A stretch of DNA of 64,000 bases from Anthoceros angustus (lineage: Eukaryota > Streptophyta > Anthocerotopsida > Anthocerotales > Anthocerotaceae). Position numbers and translations under genes: made by a program. Shown here piece after piece: positions 20,901 through 31,249 of the stretch. The stretch covers positions 868,001-932,000 of the forward strand of contig MU008169.1 in NCBI GenBank assembly GCA_010909165.1. Reading direction: 5' to 3'. Position 1 is the first letter of the stretch; the number at the start of each line of letters is the position of its first letter. The notes under the pieces were generated by a model that was not told the origin of the DNA, searched no databases, and saw only the letters and a list, made by a program, of their open reading frames with translations.

Positions 20901-21306
20901 TGTTGGCCTCGTGGTGATCTGAATGCTAAGAACAGCGAAGGTAATGGTGTATGCTCTGAGAATTTGAAGACAATTGTGAATTTTTGAGAAAAACTGCTTC
21001 CATGTTGCAAATCTGAATGCTTTGGATGCAAATCGCATGGGTTTTGGGCGTTGTGCACCTAAGACTCTTTCTAATTGAATCTCCAAGTCAACCAGAGCGC
21101 CTCGAAGGATGCAAGATTGTATCAATCTCATGTATACATCCGGTAGCAATCCAACCCTTCAGATTCTGAAAAGTCAGGTCATTTCTTGTACACAAGAGAA
21201 CCAATCCGACAAACTTCCTGCTGGGACATGAGATGTTGTGACGTTGTAGAGTTGATAACAAAGAAATGGTCCAGTGGAGTATCATCTCCAAGAATTGTCT
21301 GTCCTA
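20901..21306 (+). other. 3' flank between the SNF2 gene and the convergent enoyl-ACP reductase gene
   Basis: The stop codons of the two genes face each other 406 bases apart. The stretch begins with ttggcctcgtggtgatctgaatgct, the same 3' flank found after the pseudogenes, and holds no gene of its own. Polyadenylation signals for both genes must lie here, but none is perfect. Confidence 0.4.
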
Positions 21307-23723
21307 CTAAGCAAGAGCACCGGTTTTCTCAGACGGTAGAGGTGCAACCTTTGACACGCTAGGGCTGTCGACTGCTACCCCCATTGAGTGGAGTCCGTTG
21401 TCAACGTAAATTACGCTTCCTGTAATGGCTGAAGCCAAAGACGACGACAAGAAAGCTGCAGTGTTCCCCACATCCTCTGCAATAAAACGTTGGCAAGGAG
21501 ATTAATTGCATAATATACGCTTGGACGTGGTTGAGGAACCTCAGTTTCCACCCACATGTACGACACTCACCTGCTTCAAGCTCTTTCTGAAGTGGAGCAT
21601 TTGCTGTGGAGTAGTTTATCATATCATCGATAAAACCAATTGCTTTTGCTGCCCTGCTTCTCAGTGGGCCTAAACGATCATTCCAAAACAGAAGCGCAGA
21701 AATGCTTGTAATATCCTCCCAGGGCATAGATACTAAGGCCAGATATCTAGTAGCCCGAGAGAAGTAACGTACCTGCTGAGATAGTGTTGACTCGAATGTT
21801 ATGTTTCCTTCCTACTTCAAACGCAAGTACCTGAAAAGGGATCTCTGTCAGCATTTTCAAAGGAGGCCCGACAGGGTCATCGTCAGCATCTGGAAAGGAA
21901 GATATTTGTGAACGTACTCTGGTATCAGATTCGAGAGCAGCCTTTGCTGAACTCATTCCTCCACCATACCTGTTTGCGCACAACATGATCAGAAGCCTTG
22001 CATTGGTTTCCAAGAGCAAGACCCCAATATGCAGAGCAATCATATCGGTGGGGGCGGCTGCCATCTTAATCGAACCCTCGTGTACTATTCAATTCAGGTA
22101 GCTCTGTGGCATGGCGATGGATTCCAAGTGCAAAATAGAGTCTACCCTTAGGACTGCACACTCGCACAGTCAGCTTTTGAAGTTTACCCTGGTATAATCT
22201 TCTCAGAGGCAAGGTATGTCAGAGAAAGTGATGATCCGCCTGCATTGAACGCATAAGGATGCACTTGAGAGAGACGTAGCTAGTAGCCATACTTTACTCA
22301 GTGCAGTCTCCAAGTAGCTCTCCAATATTACAGACCTGAGTTGATAAAGGGTGCGAAGTGCTTGAGCAAGGAAATATAGGAATATGTTGATGCTGAAATA
22401 GCGGCTAAGTAGCCCTTTCTTGAGGTTTCTAGAAGCGGTTTTGTCACCTGACACTCACCAGCTCTCATGTTTGCCCAAACCGTTTACAGCTAACAGATGG
22501 AAGGATAGCAAATGGATGTAAAGTTGGTCACCTCAGGTCCATTTGCAAGTGAGTGCACCAGAATGTCGAGTGAGCCGTAATCTCTTCTTATGTTTTCAGC
22601 TACTTCCTGTCCGACATTTGAAGACGAGAGTGTAGCTCCCGCCTAACTCAAATTTAGCGGCAGAAATTGGTCATGGAATAAAAGTTCCCTCACCTGTACT
22701 GTCCAACCTGTCGCTCCAGCATATCTTTTGTTGCTTTTCACCTGAGCCCATTCCGAACGCACATGTGCAAGTCAGCATAAAACAACATGAGAGGAGTCTG
22801 GCTGCACTACCAGAAGCTGCAGCCTTATCTGTCACTGCAAAGCTATGATCTGCTGGACCCGGTGAGAAATTGTACATACGTCGTCAGGGACATCTTCAGG
22901 TGTGTCGTAAACCGCGTCCAGAGGATAAACTTTTGCGATCTCCAACAAGGATCCATTAGGCAGCCTAAATAACAAGCCAACGATGACAGCAACACCACCT
23001 CAGTACCTTGTGAAGCATGCTCAGCAGTACGCTAGCACAAGAGCTTTAGCTAACACATAATCGGCAGAGAAAGGAGCTTACACCCTTGACTCATCAAACT
23101 TCCCACGCCGAAGGCTGCTCTCGAAGATATTCAAAGCCTGCAACAGGAGCGTGCTACGAGTGTCAAGGCCGATCGATGTGAGCTTCACCTCGTGCAACAG
23201 GATAAAAAAACTTCCTCGGCAACACATACCGGCACCCAAGTTCCCACAAGAATTTCAGCTCCAGCTGCGGCCAGAGCCTTCGCAATCGCCCACCCAAATC
23301 CTTGGTCATCTGCAACGCCCGCGATGAAGGCTCTTTTACCTGCAGACAAGCGCGGAGGCAGTCACTTCAGCTCCTCTGAGCAAATTGCAAATTCAACACT
23401 CGCCAGTGCCCAGGCCACAGACCTCGCAAGTCGATAGGAAGGCCAGACGACGACCCCGCCCCCGTGCCATTGGCAGATGCAACAGCCTGAAGCACAGTAC
23501 TGCTCGGCTGCTTGCATGCGAAGCTCACCGATCCCTTCAACGACTGCACACCCCGCACGAAAGTGTGGGTCTGGGAAGCATGCATGGTCCGAAGCCCCAC
23601 AAAATCAGACGAGAGCGGGATGGCCATTCCACAGGACGAAGAACTCGGTGACATTTTCCGAGCTCCGAATGCGGAGCCCCCCGCCAACGAGCCAGCAAAC
23701 TGGCAGTGTGCAGTGGCAGCCAT
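21307..23723 (-). CDS. MOD1: Enoyl-[acyl-carrier-protein] reductase (NADH), plastid
   Basis: This enzyme does the last reduction of each plastid fatty-acid elongation cycle, from trans-2-enoyl-ACP to acyl-ACP. Exons read on the minus strand: 23423-23723, 23230-23339, 23082-23137, 22880-22964, 22694-22741, 22532-22606, 22336-22447, 22188-22239, 21918-21969, 21773-21830, 21571-21669, 21307-21476. Every junction is GT-AG and in phase, giving 405 residues (family about 390). The first 95 or so residues are a Ser/Ala-rich transit peptide, followed by the conserved GLPIDLRG start of the mature enzyme. The nucleotide-binding [10 protein letters not shown] follows, then HSLANGPE. Catalytic residues are Tyr281 and Lys289 in [10 protein letters not shown]. 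The C-terminal [13 protein letters not shown] is typical. It is divergent from the lipid-transfer gene at 24410. The symbol is that of the Arabidopsis orthologue. Confidence 0.96.
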
Positions 23724-24409
23724 TGCAGAGCTCCACAGAATTCTCCCCCAGCAACAGCTCCTGGTAGATGAGAGAGCTGGACGAGCCTCACCAAAACCAC
23801 GATCTACCACTGACAGGCTCTTTTATTTCTCCTCCCAGCGAGAGGTACTGGCCACCAACTCCCCGGGTGGTTGCCAATCCCGGTGCTGACTGGCCCGAGA
23901 CCGTTCATGCCGAGGGCAATTGGCGTTGTCTTCAAGGCCCGCCCTGGCCCCCCTGCTTGTCCCTTGCATGCTCCAGTTGGTGTCTGAAAGAGGACCGAAT
24001 ATCTGATGGCTCCAGACTCTCCTTGCAGAAACATCTGTTACTCTACTAATTCCAGAAGCACTCCAGGTCACATATACCCCATCACTCTTACCTTCCTTCA
24101 AACACCCGGGGTGTAAACGAAGATGCTTCCCCCCTCATAGCTCGATCCTCCGAACCTTGAACCCCAACCCCAGATTACGTTCTTCGGATAAACGGCCTGC
24201 TGAAAGGCCTTGGCTTCCAAGTGTCACAAACCTCACACATTCTCTTGAAGACATCGATCGATGCAGCCATCGTCGCGGTCGCCTCACTGCCATAGCACTA
24301 TATCTGCAGCCCCGCGGATGGGACTGTCATCGCCACCAACTCCGGATCCGCACTCAGCAGCAGCAGCAGCAGCAACAGCAGTTGCATCACTGGTCCATCG
24401 GAAACGGCC
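23724..24409. promoter_or_regulatory. Shared divergent upstream region of the enoyl-ACP reductase and lipid-transfer genes
   Basis: The two start codons point away from each other 686 bases apart, so both promoters must fit in this stretch. Just before the right-hand start is a CAG/CAA-rich run (24355-24382), a short microsatellite in the likely 5' leader. No clear TATA box or operator-like motif was seen. Confidence 0.4.
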
Positions 24410-25000
24410 ATGGCTGCCTCCAGATGCTCCCTGCTCCTCCTGCTGCTGGCAGCGTTCTTCGGGATCGACCGGGCGGATGCGCAATCGGCTCCCGCTCCCG
24501 TGGACCCGGCCTGCCAGGCGCCGTTCCAGGAGCTGGGACCGTGCCTGGACTTCGCATCCGGCGCAACGGCATCTCCCTCGGCGCAGTGTTGCAGCGGCCT
24601 GAAGGACGTCGCCGCAAACCACCTCGAATGCCTGTGCGAACTCCTGGCCAACCCGGGCCAGTTCAAGATCAACCTCACGCTCGCCTTAGAGCTCCCGGCG
24701 CTGTGCCAAGTCCCCGTCTCCCCGACCGCCTGCGGTCCTGCCTCTACTCCGCCCTCGGGAACCCCTGCCCCGCCTGCTCTGTCTCCTCCACTCGCTGCTC
24801 CCCCGACTCCCCCGACTCCGGCTCCTTCATTCCCTGCTCCCCCGACCCCTCCAATCCCTGCTCCCCTGGTGCAATCTCCTCCTGCCTTCTTCCTTCCAGC
24901 TCCTGCACCGGCTCCTAGCGGCTCCTCCACTCCCAAGGCGTCGGCCATCGGATCTCTCCTTGCGCTCGCGGCTGTCACTCTTGCTGCAGCTTTGCTGTAG
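24410..25000 (+). CDS. GPI-anchored non-specific lipid-transfer protein (LTPG type)
   Basis: A single exon of 196 residues. Residues 1-25 form a signal peptide (a Leu/Ala-rich core ending ADAQ). The eight-cysteine motif of the nsLTP / 2S albumin family follows with spacing C-x8-C, CC, CxC, C, C (about residues 34-107). Then come a Pro-rich linker of about 60 residues made of PTPP and PAP words, and a hydrophobic Ala/Leu tail with a small-residue cleavage region (GSSTPKAS) that fits GPI-anchor attachment. Such proteins sit on the outer face of the plasma membrane and help export cuticle and suberin lipids. The start has a good context (acggccATGGCT). The stop is TAG at 24998-25000. Confidence 0.92.
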   Translation: MAASRCSLLLLLLAAFFGIDRADAQSAPAPVDPACQAPFQELGPCLDFASGATASPSAQCCSGLKDVAANHLECLCELLANPGQFKINLTLALELPALCQVPVSPTACGPASTPPSGTPAPPALSPPLAAPPTPPTPAPSFPAPPTPPIPAPLVQSPPAFFLPAPAPAPSGSSTPKASAIGSLLALAAVTLAAALL

Positions 25001-25349
25001 GCGAAATTCATACAATTCTTGAACTGCAGCTGAAGCAAATGTCGCGTTGCAGCTGCATCTTGTTCAATAACGCACAAGGTGACGTTGTGCACGTCTTGAG
25101 CAGAATCTGATCTGGAGCGGGCAATAGAATTAGAGCAAGCTCTAGCTGCTATGCTGCCAGACAGGCCATCCGTCCCCAATGCATGGATGTTACAAGCTCA
25201 GTCTTTCCAGGCAGAATAACCAAAGGAGTTTGGAATGTGACACAAACTTGTGATCACAAACTTTGCATACAGTAATCTTGCTGCTGGCCATGGTTCTATG
25301 GCTGCGGTTTCTCCTCAGCTCGTTGGTGATTGTCGATTCTTCCCGCTTA
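25001..25349. other. 3' flank of the lipid-transfer gene; no gene seen
   Basis: This short intergenic stretch lies between the lipid-transfer stop codon and the antisense CLASSY-like fragment. It shows no coding signal or repeat. Confidence 0.4.
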
Positions 25350-25968
25350 TGGATTGGGCTATGGCTCCCTCTGTGCTGTCACCATGAGCTACCCAGATTG
25401 GCAGACTAGGCTCCAAGTCATTACTGACAAGTTAGCAAAGGTGCCTGAGTACTGTGGACAATCTGCGAAGCATCCTGGAATTTGACCTTCCAATCGACGC
25501 AATTTTCACCCGGCGTCATGGCCTGCATAGCATTCGAGACTTGCTCGTGGGTCGGGAGCGCGAGAATGTCCATTGAGGTCTCACAAGTACGATTACGCTC
25601 CAGAGGGACAAGGTCCTGAGCACCCAGGCTGATAGGCCTGCTTGGCGGGTTGATGCAGATTGGAGGAATACCTTGAGGCCCATGCATGTGGGATATGGTC
25701 CTCCAGCCCGAAGAGGACAACGGAACAGGTGCAGCAGGACTCCGAACTTAGAAGATGGAAGTAGGAGAATCTAAGCCTTTCCCAGGTGCATCCCCTTCCA
25801 CATACGCCGCCGAGGCCATCCCGCCATTCCACACTGAGAGTGTTGGATGGTCCATACGACGACGCTGAGAAGCTGGCTGGGATGCCTCAGAAGGCCTGGG
25901 CTGATAGTTTGAAAAAGACAAGGGCAAACTCTGGGCATTGAGACAGGAAGGCTCATCTTCGTCGAAGA
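25350..25968 (-). pseudogene. Antisense fragment of the CLASSY-like gene (exon 2 piece), pseudogene C
   Basis: The minus strand is closely similar to 17530-18135 of the intact gene: the DEDEPS word, the QRRRLDHPT-type segment, GWRTISHMHGPQGIPPICIN (compare GWRTLSHMHGPQGIPPICIN), CETSMDI and NCVDWKVKFQDA. It has frameshifts (about 25710-25800) and stops. Neither upstream exons nor downstream domains are present, and its 5' side is fused to GC-rich sequence at 25969-26280. It lies in inverted orientation about 7.2 kb from its source. Confidence 0.9.
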
Positions 25969-26290
25969 GGCCGAGCCGGTCTGGAAAGACAGGCTACGAG
26001 GATGCAGAGGAGATGATTGCATTTCCCCCTCCCCCATGACCACATCCTCAGAACCCCCTAGACTAGGGCTGCCGGCGGCTAGGGGGGATCGCCACAAAGA
26101 CGATTGCGGAGACTGGGAACCAGGTACATCCGCATGACCAGCAGGGGCCGGCCCACCGCACGCTAACAAGGGCACCGTTGAGCCCCCCTGAAGGAAGCTC
26201 GCGGTCGACAAGACGGCCTGCAACCAGCCTTCAGCGACACCGCTCGCCGCTCCGGGCGCCCGCTCCGATCGATCGATCGAACATCCACGG
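25969..26290 (-). other. GC-rich sequence fused to the antisense CLASSY-like fragment
   Basis: On the minus strand an open frame runs from about 26280 into the CLASSY-like fragment. It encodes a Gly/Ser/Pro-rich stretch with words such as GGSEDVVMGEGEMQ and no recognisable domain. The GC content is far above that of the flanking AT-rich DNA, and it stops abruptly at about 26290. It may be the 5' part of a transposable element that picked up the gene piece. Confidence 0.35.
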
Positions 26291-26425
26291 CGGATTCCAT
26301 ATTAGATTGCAATACTCCATTAGTTGTGGGAAATCCTATTTTTAAAATGAATTAGAATGTTTAATTTTACTTTCAAAAAGTATAAATACCTATACAATAG
26401 CAAATATTTTTCAACCACAAATCCA

Positions 26426-26488
<63 letters not shown>

Positions 26489-27236
26489 AACATGCGCATA
26501 CCATGGATTCTCTCTTTCTACTTCATCTAATAATAAGCTTAATATTTGACTGGAAAAATCGAATTCAACTCCATCTAAGGTTACCATTAATTAGCTCTCA
26601 TAAAGAATTGTTACACACCTATTTGTGTAGTGAAATCTATTCTATCTTGGCAATCTTGGATACTAGAATGGCATACTTGGTACCCTCTAGAATGACAGAG
26701 TTTACTACATCATTCTATAATGGATGCTAGAATGACATCCATGTAACACTTGCTCTAATGACATAAGTGGTACTTGCTATAATGACATATCTGGGTACAT
26801 GCTAAAAAATCATGGGTACCTGAATGACATGTTTTGCTAGCTACTATCTACAGTGAACCAGTAGGCTACTTAAGGATGCCCAAGTTAGGAGGACGCAAAA
26901 GGGTCCTTGTAGAAAAACCTTAATAATTTTGTGGAGTGTTGTTAGAGGGCTGGTCCGATTTGCTGACGAACCCTTGTTGCAGCAAAAAGATGAAGCAAGG
27001 TGCAAGATGGGGAACAAAAGGATGAGGCGCCTATTGTTGCTGTAAAAAGATGAAGCAAGGTCGCAGGGTGTAAGGTGAGGGACAAAAAGATGAAACAAGG
27101 CACATGGTGCAAGATGGAGAACAACAGGATGAGGTGCAGGATGCAAGATGAGAAGCAAAAGGATGAAGCAAGATTTTCACTTTTTTTTGTTGTACAAGAT
27201 GTAGCTGAAGGTGTTGTGGCATCACGTGACGAAAAC
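26291..27236. other. AT-rich intergenic with microsatellite and decayed tandem repeats
   Basis: The stretch holds a TA-dinucleotide run (26428-26485). Words related to aatgacatnnntggtac repeat at 26680-26830. At 26985-27175 there is an imperfect array of a roughly 30-35 bp word (aaaaagatgaagcaaggtgcaagatgg). The array reads open into the F-box gene but is unlikely to be coding. No gene is visible. Confidence 0.55.
26428..26485. repeat. (TA)n microsatellite
   Basis: An uninterrupted TA dinucleotide run of about 29 units. Its length is likely to vary between individuals. Confidence 0.97.
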
Positions 27237-28427
27237 ATGGACAGCACTTTGTGGAGCACCTTGCCAATTGATATATTGATGCAAGTGCTTGGAGAAGTCC
27301 CTGCCAAGAGCTATGTGCGATTTCGATGTGTTTGTAACGAGTGGAGATTGATGCTCTCAAATCCCAACTTCAAAACAACCATATCGCGTGGTTTAATTTC
27401 TACGAGCTGGCCACATATCCAGACTATGCATGAGCCATCACCTTCACGCTTGCTTTACGCTCCTAAAGCAAGTTTTAAAGTACATGAGGTCAGCTTATCT
27501 TTTCTACCCAACCTGCAAGATTATAAGGTCTTGAGCTCAGATAAGGGCTTGCTTCTTCTAGGAGGTTATCGTGAACCAGATTGGAGAAATCCGGGTGGCC
27601 TTCGAAGTTTTGAAGTTTGCAAACCTATGTTTATACTCTTTGTGTGCAATCCCTTAACCAAGTCATGGAAGCAGTTACCTCCATTGCCTGAAGTGGTAAT
27701 GGACCCGAACTATCGTATTGTGCAGAAACTTCATATAGGAACTTTTATCTCGGTAGATGTCGCTACTAAGGCATACCAGATTATCCACGTGCAGGAAGTA
27801 GTGCATTTCATGCGAACTTCAATACTTTTATGTTTTGTGTATGATTCAACATGCTCCTCTTGGAAGCTCCGGGAGTGGGAGTTGGAACAGTATAAAAGAT
27901 ATTCAAGCAACATTATTCTCAAAGGGGAGATTTATTTTATTCGCTTCTATACTACCCTTGACACGATCTTGTCTTTTTCTACGAAGGGGAAAGGCACCTT
28001 TCATCAGATTGATCTGCCCACACCACAGAAGTATAATTACCGCTACAAATTGGTACAACGGAGTGAACACATCATCGTAGTGGGTGAACTTGATTCTCGT
28101 CTTGGAGTGGGGATTTGGAAGCTCGACCATGAAGGAAAGGGATGGGAACTTTTATCCGCCCATGAGCTTGTACATGAGGGTCATTCAAAACTGAACAATT
28201 TGCATGTTTCTAAAGTGAATACTACGGTTACGGGGGACGTCATCTTCGTCTATGGTATAGCTTTTTGGGATGTGACTCCTGAATACTCGTCAAGGTGGCA
28301 GGGCGAGAGCTACGTCTTGAGCTTCTGCTCTAGCACTAGGACTTGGTCGTATGAAGGCCGGGCTGGTCTCGACCTCGACTGGCTAGCTTTCGAGTTCGAG
28401 CCTAATCCATTAGTAACCAAAGTGTAA
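27237..28427 (+). CDS. F-box protein with associated beta-propeller-like region
   Basis: A single exon of 396 residues from ATG 27237 to TAA. An F-box occupies about residues 4-45 (LPIDILMQVLGEVPAKSYVR, then FRCVCNEWRLMLSNPNF). The rest follows the plant F-box-associated / kelch-like layout: a GLLLLGG segment, then FVCNPLTKSWKQLPPLP, a YDSTCSSWKLREWE segment and a WKLDHEGKGWE segment. Such proteins are substrate-choosing subunits of SCF ubiquitin ligases, binding SKP1 through the F-box; the target is unknown. The frame stays open upstream to about 27075 through decayed tandem repeats. I chose 27237 because the F-box starts right there and the upstream residues are Lys/Met-rich repeat translation. 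Confidence 0.87.
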   Translation: MDSTLWSTLPIDILMQVLGEVPAKSYVRFRCVCNEWRLMLSNPNFKTTISRGLISTSWPHIQTMHEPSPSRLLYAPKASFKVHEVSLSFLPNLQDYKVLSSDKGLLLLGGYREPDWRNPGGLRSFEVCKPMFILFVCNPLTKSWKQLPPLPEVVMDPNYRIVQKLHIGTFISVDVATKAYQIIHVQEVVHFMRTSILLCFVYDSTCSSWKLREWELEQYKRYSSNIILKGEIYFIRFYTTLDTILSFSTKGKGTFHQIDLPTPQKYNYRYKLVQRSEHIIVVGELDSRLGVGIWKLDHEGKGWELLSAHELVHEGHSKLNNLHVSKVNTTVTGDVIFVYGIAFWDVTPEYSSRWQGESYVLSFCSSTRTWSYEGRAGLDLDWLAFEFEPNPLVTKV

Positions 28428-29506
28428 GTGAATGAATAGGTATGTAGGAGCTCACCAAAGTGTGATGGATATGACCTGCATCCACCTCCTTGGTGACCTT
28501 AATTGGGGGCTCACCAAGAAGAAAAAAAGAAGAAGAAGAATATATTATAGTGCACTTAGAGGAAATTTTCTTGTCATGGAATGTAGTACTTAACAACTTG
28601 TACCATGGTATGCCCAAGCTACTTGGGCCAAGGGCATCCACTCCCTTTAGACACCCCATCTAAGTACCGATCTAAGCGCAGGATGCTTAATAACGGCGTT
28701 CTTATAAATGTCTGTCCATTTGGCCCAAGTCATTTGGACACAAAGTTTGATGGATACGAGCTCACCTCGGATTGGTAACTAATTCGCTCTTTGTCCTCTC
28801 AAATACGTGAGATGTGAAGTAAGACTTTGCACAATGCTAAACGGGGTGGTCTCGAAAGGCAAGCCCGCACGCAAAGCATGGTGCTTCCATTCCTGGACGC
28901 GGTCGGGGAAATGGTGTGAAGCTTCAGCGATGATGCAGTGAAACCAGTGGGCCATGGTCATGTGGAGAAGAAGGCCCCATCTTCCGCATGCGCCCTTCAG
29001 CCCAAGCTGGCCGGCTGGCAGTGCAGTGCATATTCGGCTGGTTTCCTCCGGCTGGAGATGCTGCAACGTTCACCGAGTCCCACTGCCAACACTTGGTTCC
29101 AGCAGGCCTGGAGATCCTCCTACAACGTTAACGCCCCTCAACCCACAACTTTCTTGGGTGCACAGAAGAGTGCCAACAACAGGTCCCTTGCCCTCTGCGT
29201 ACCCCTTGTTTCCTCACCAACAAGATGGCGGCCTATTCCTCGTAGGCCTCATGGTGGAGTAGGCACATCAGACACGATCTCTTGCCATGCTATAATAATG
29301 AGGGAAGACAATTGAAGGAAACTATGTACTGCCGAATTTTACAAATAGCACTCGGATCTCTCACTGCACCAACGGGCTGCCGCTCCTATCGAAAGCCTAA
29401 GCAGGATGTGCACACATCTGCAGACATAGAGACGGTGTGGTCCGTCTGAGCGAGTACCTTGGGACGGTCTATCTGCTACCTCGAGATCTCTTTCACACGA
29501 GACGAA
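28428..29506. other. Intergenic with partial foldback-MITE copy and repeat fragment
   Basis: 28586-28745 matches one arm of the foldback element at 44692-45311. 29285-29345 matches the dispersed repeat family (compare 3585-3650). Between them, 28780-29270 is GC-richer with overlapping open frames on both strands; the minus-strand frame (28779-29066) has no recognisable domain. No gene can be supported. Confidence 0.45.
28586..28745. mobile_element. Partial copy of the foldback MITE
   Basis: It begins ttaacaacttgtaccatggt and runs through catccactccctttaga, caccccatctaagtaccgat and gcttaataacggcgttctta to tccatttggcccaag. This is the same order as the left arm of the 44692-45311 element. No opposite arm is present here, so it is a truncated or solo-arm copy. 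Confidence 0.8.
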
Positions 29507-31249
29507 ATGCAGGCTGCGTTAGCAGGCTCGGCGGCTGCGTCCCTCGCTGTCCAAGACCGCGACTTGGGTGTCGGCAACAGGCTCTTTTCCTGCCCACCAA
29601 AGGGCGGCACCTGTTGCAAGGATGCCTTCACAGGTTTGTCAAGGTGCAGCGGTTTGCAGCATGGGCAGAGGAGCTCTAGGTTTTCCACTGCCGTGGCGGC
29701 TCCAGATCATGGCGTGCTGGTGGACTTGCAGGACGGGAGCGAGGCAGTTGCTCCGCTGACGCATGTGCTGGTGGGTTGTCTGTTTTGGGGATGGTGGGCT
29801 TGTTGGGCAGTCTCGTTTCCGATGGAGTTGATTGATGACAGCATTTTGTGGCAGGTTAATGGGCTGGGGAAGATGGGGATGGCGGTGGCAGAAGCCGTCG
29901 ATGCTGCAGACGGGTTGGAGCTTGTGCCCTTCTCCCTGAGCATAGAAGGAGAGAGTAGCCGCCGGGTAGGGAACGTGGATCTCAAGCTGTATGATATTTC
30001 GAGGAAGGACAGCGTGCTGGAAGATGTGGCTCGACGTTTTGAGAACGTGATTGTGGTGGACTACACACAACCTAGTTCTGTGAATGGTGAGAAAGGGGGT
30101 GGCTATGGGATGGGATGTGTTGGGGAGCCGTGCGTTGCTCATTCCAGCTTGCTTGTTTGACAGAAAATGCTGAAGCTTACTGCAAGTGGAAGCTGCCGTT
30201 TGTGATGGGAACTACTGGGGGAGACACTGTCAAGCTGCTGGAGACCGCGGCAGCAGCTGGCGTGTATGCTGTAATTGCACCCAACATGGGTAAGCAGGTA
30301 ACTTGGACTGGAGAAACAAGCACCAGAGCATGTCGTGTCCCTTCCCGCTTCCGCCCCGAATAAACCCGTCTCTCAGGTTGTTGCCTTCCAAGCTGCGTTG
30401 GATATTTTGGGACAGCAGTTTCCTGGAGCTTTTTCTGGTTACAAGCTGGAGGTGAGCTTCCCCCCTTTGTTTAGATGCAGTCTGTCGCTGTAGGTGACGT
30501 CTTTCCATGATGTGAAGTGGTCTGTTGCATTTGTTGGCCTGTTGATGAAACGTTTTCCATGTGCTGATGCTACTGGTTCTGCAGGTGACTGAGTCACACC
30601 CATCCTCCAAAAAGGACACTTCAGGCACAGCCAAAGCTGTGGTAGCAAGCTTGAACAAGGCGGGTTGTGACTTTGAGGTTTCTCAGGTGATCATTTGCCA
30701 CCTTGAATTGCCTCCAGTATGTGTGGCATCCAGGGCTGACTGTGTGCGGTTACGTGCTGAAACTCCCAGCTTCGTTGTTGCAGATTCACAAAGTAAGAGA
30801 CAAGGCTGGTCAGTTGGAGATGGGAGTGCCTGAAGAATACATCAATGGTCACGCATTTCACACCTACAAGCTTTTGTCACCAAACGGCCTGTAAGTAGAG
30901 CCTCTCTAAACAACATATGCGAACCCTCTCACGCACTTCTTGCTCACATTGCTTTGTCCTTTCCTTCCAGAGTCTCCTTCCAATTTCAGCACAACGTCTG
31001 CGGAAGGGCAATCTATGCAGAAGGCACGGTGGATGCTGTCCATTTCCTGGCGAAGAAGGTGACGTTAGATTACCGATTTTGCATTGCTCTTATTCCTCAG
31101 CCGCTGCCTTTGCGGATTCATTTGCTGGATGCAAAACACTTGCACTCCCTCACCAGTCCCCACCCTTATTGCTGTAGCAGGTCCAAGAACGTGCAGAAAA
31201 AAAGCTGTACAACATGATTGATGTGCTCCGTGAAGGCAACATGCGTTGA
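29507..31249 (+). CDS. DAPB: 4-hydroxy-tetrahydrodipicolinate reductase, plastid (lysine pathway)
   Basis: This enzyme reduces dihydrodipicolinate with NAD(P)H in plastid lysine synthesis. Exons: 29507-29770, 29855-30086, 30164-30297, 30377-30451, 30585-30686, 30784-30890, 30971-31058, 31181-31249. All introns are GT-AG and in phase, giving 356 residues. Residues 1-80 or so look like a transit peptide. The nucleotide-binding loop is VNGLGKMGMAVAEAV (about 89-103). NVIVVDYTQPS ends exon 2, and KLPFVMGTTGGD and APNMGKQ follow. The catalytic block is ESHPSSKKDTSGTAKA (His240, Lys244). The plant-type C-terminus VCGRAIYAEGTVDAV and NMIDVLREGNMR closes it. The dinucleotide loop appears one residue shorter than the usual GxxGxxG. 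The symbol is that of the Arabidopsis orthologue. Confidence 0.94.

Noticed and set aside
24157-24918. A 253-codon plus-strand frame and a 293-codon minus-strand frame over the lipid-transfer gene
   Set aside because: They are shadows of the GC-rich, Pro-coding lipid-transfer gene in other frames; the eight-cysteine protein is clearly the real product.
28779-29066. Minus-strand 95-codon frame (HWFHCIIAEASHHFPDRVQE) as a gene
   Set aside because: It looks protein-like but has no domain I can name, lies between repeat fragments, and a plus-strand frame of equal quality overlaps it.
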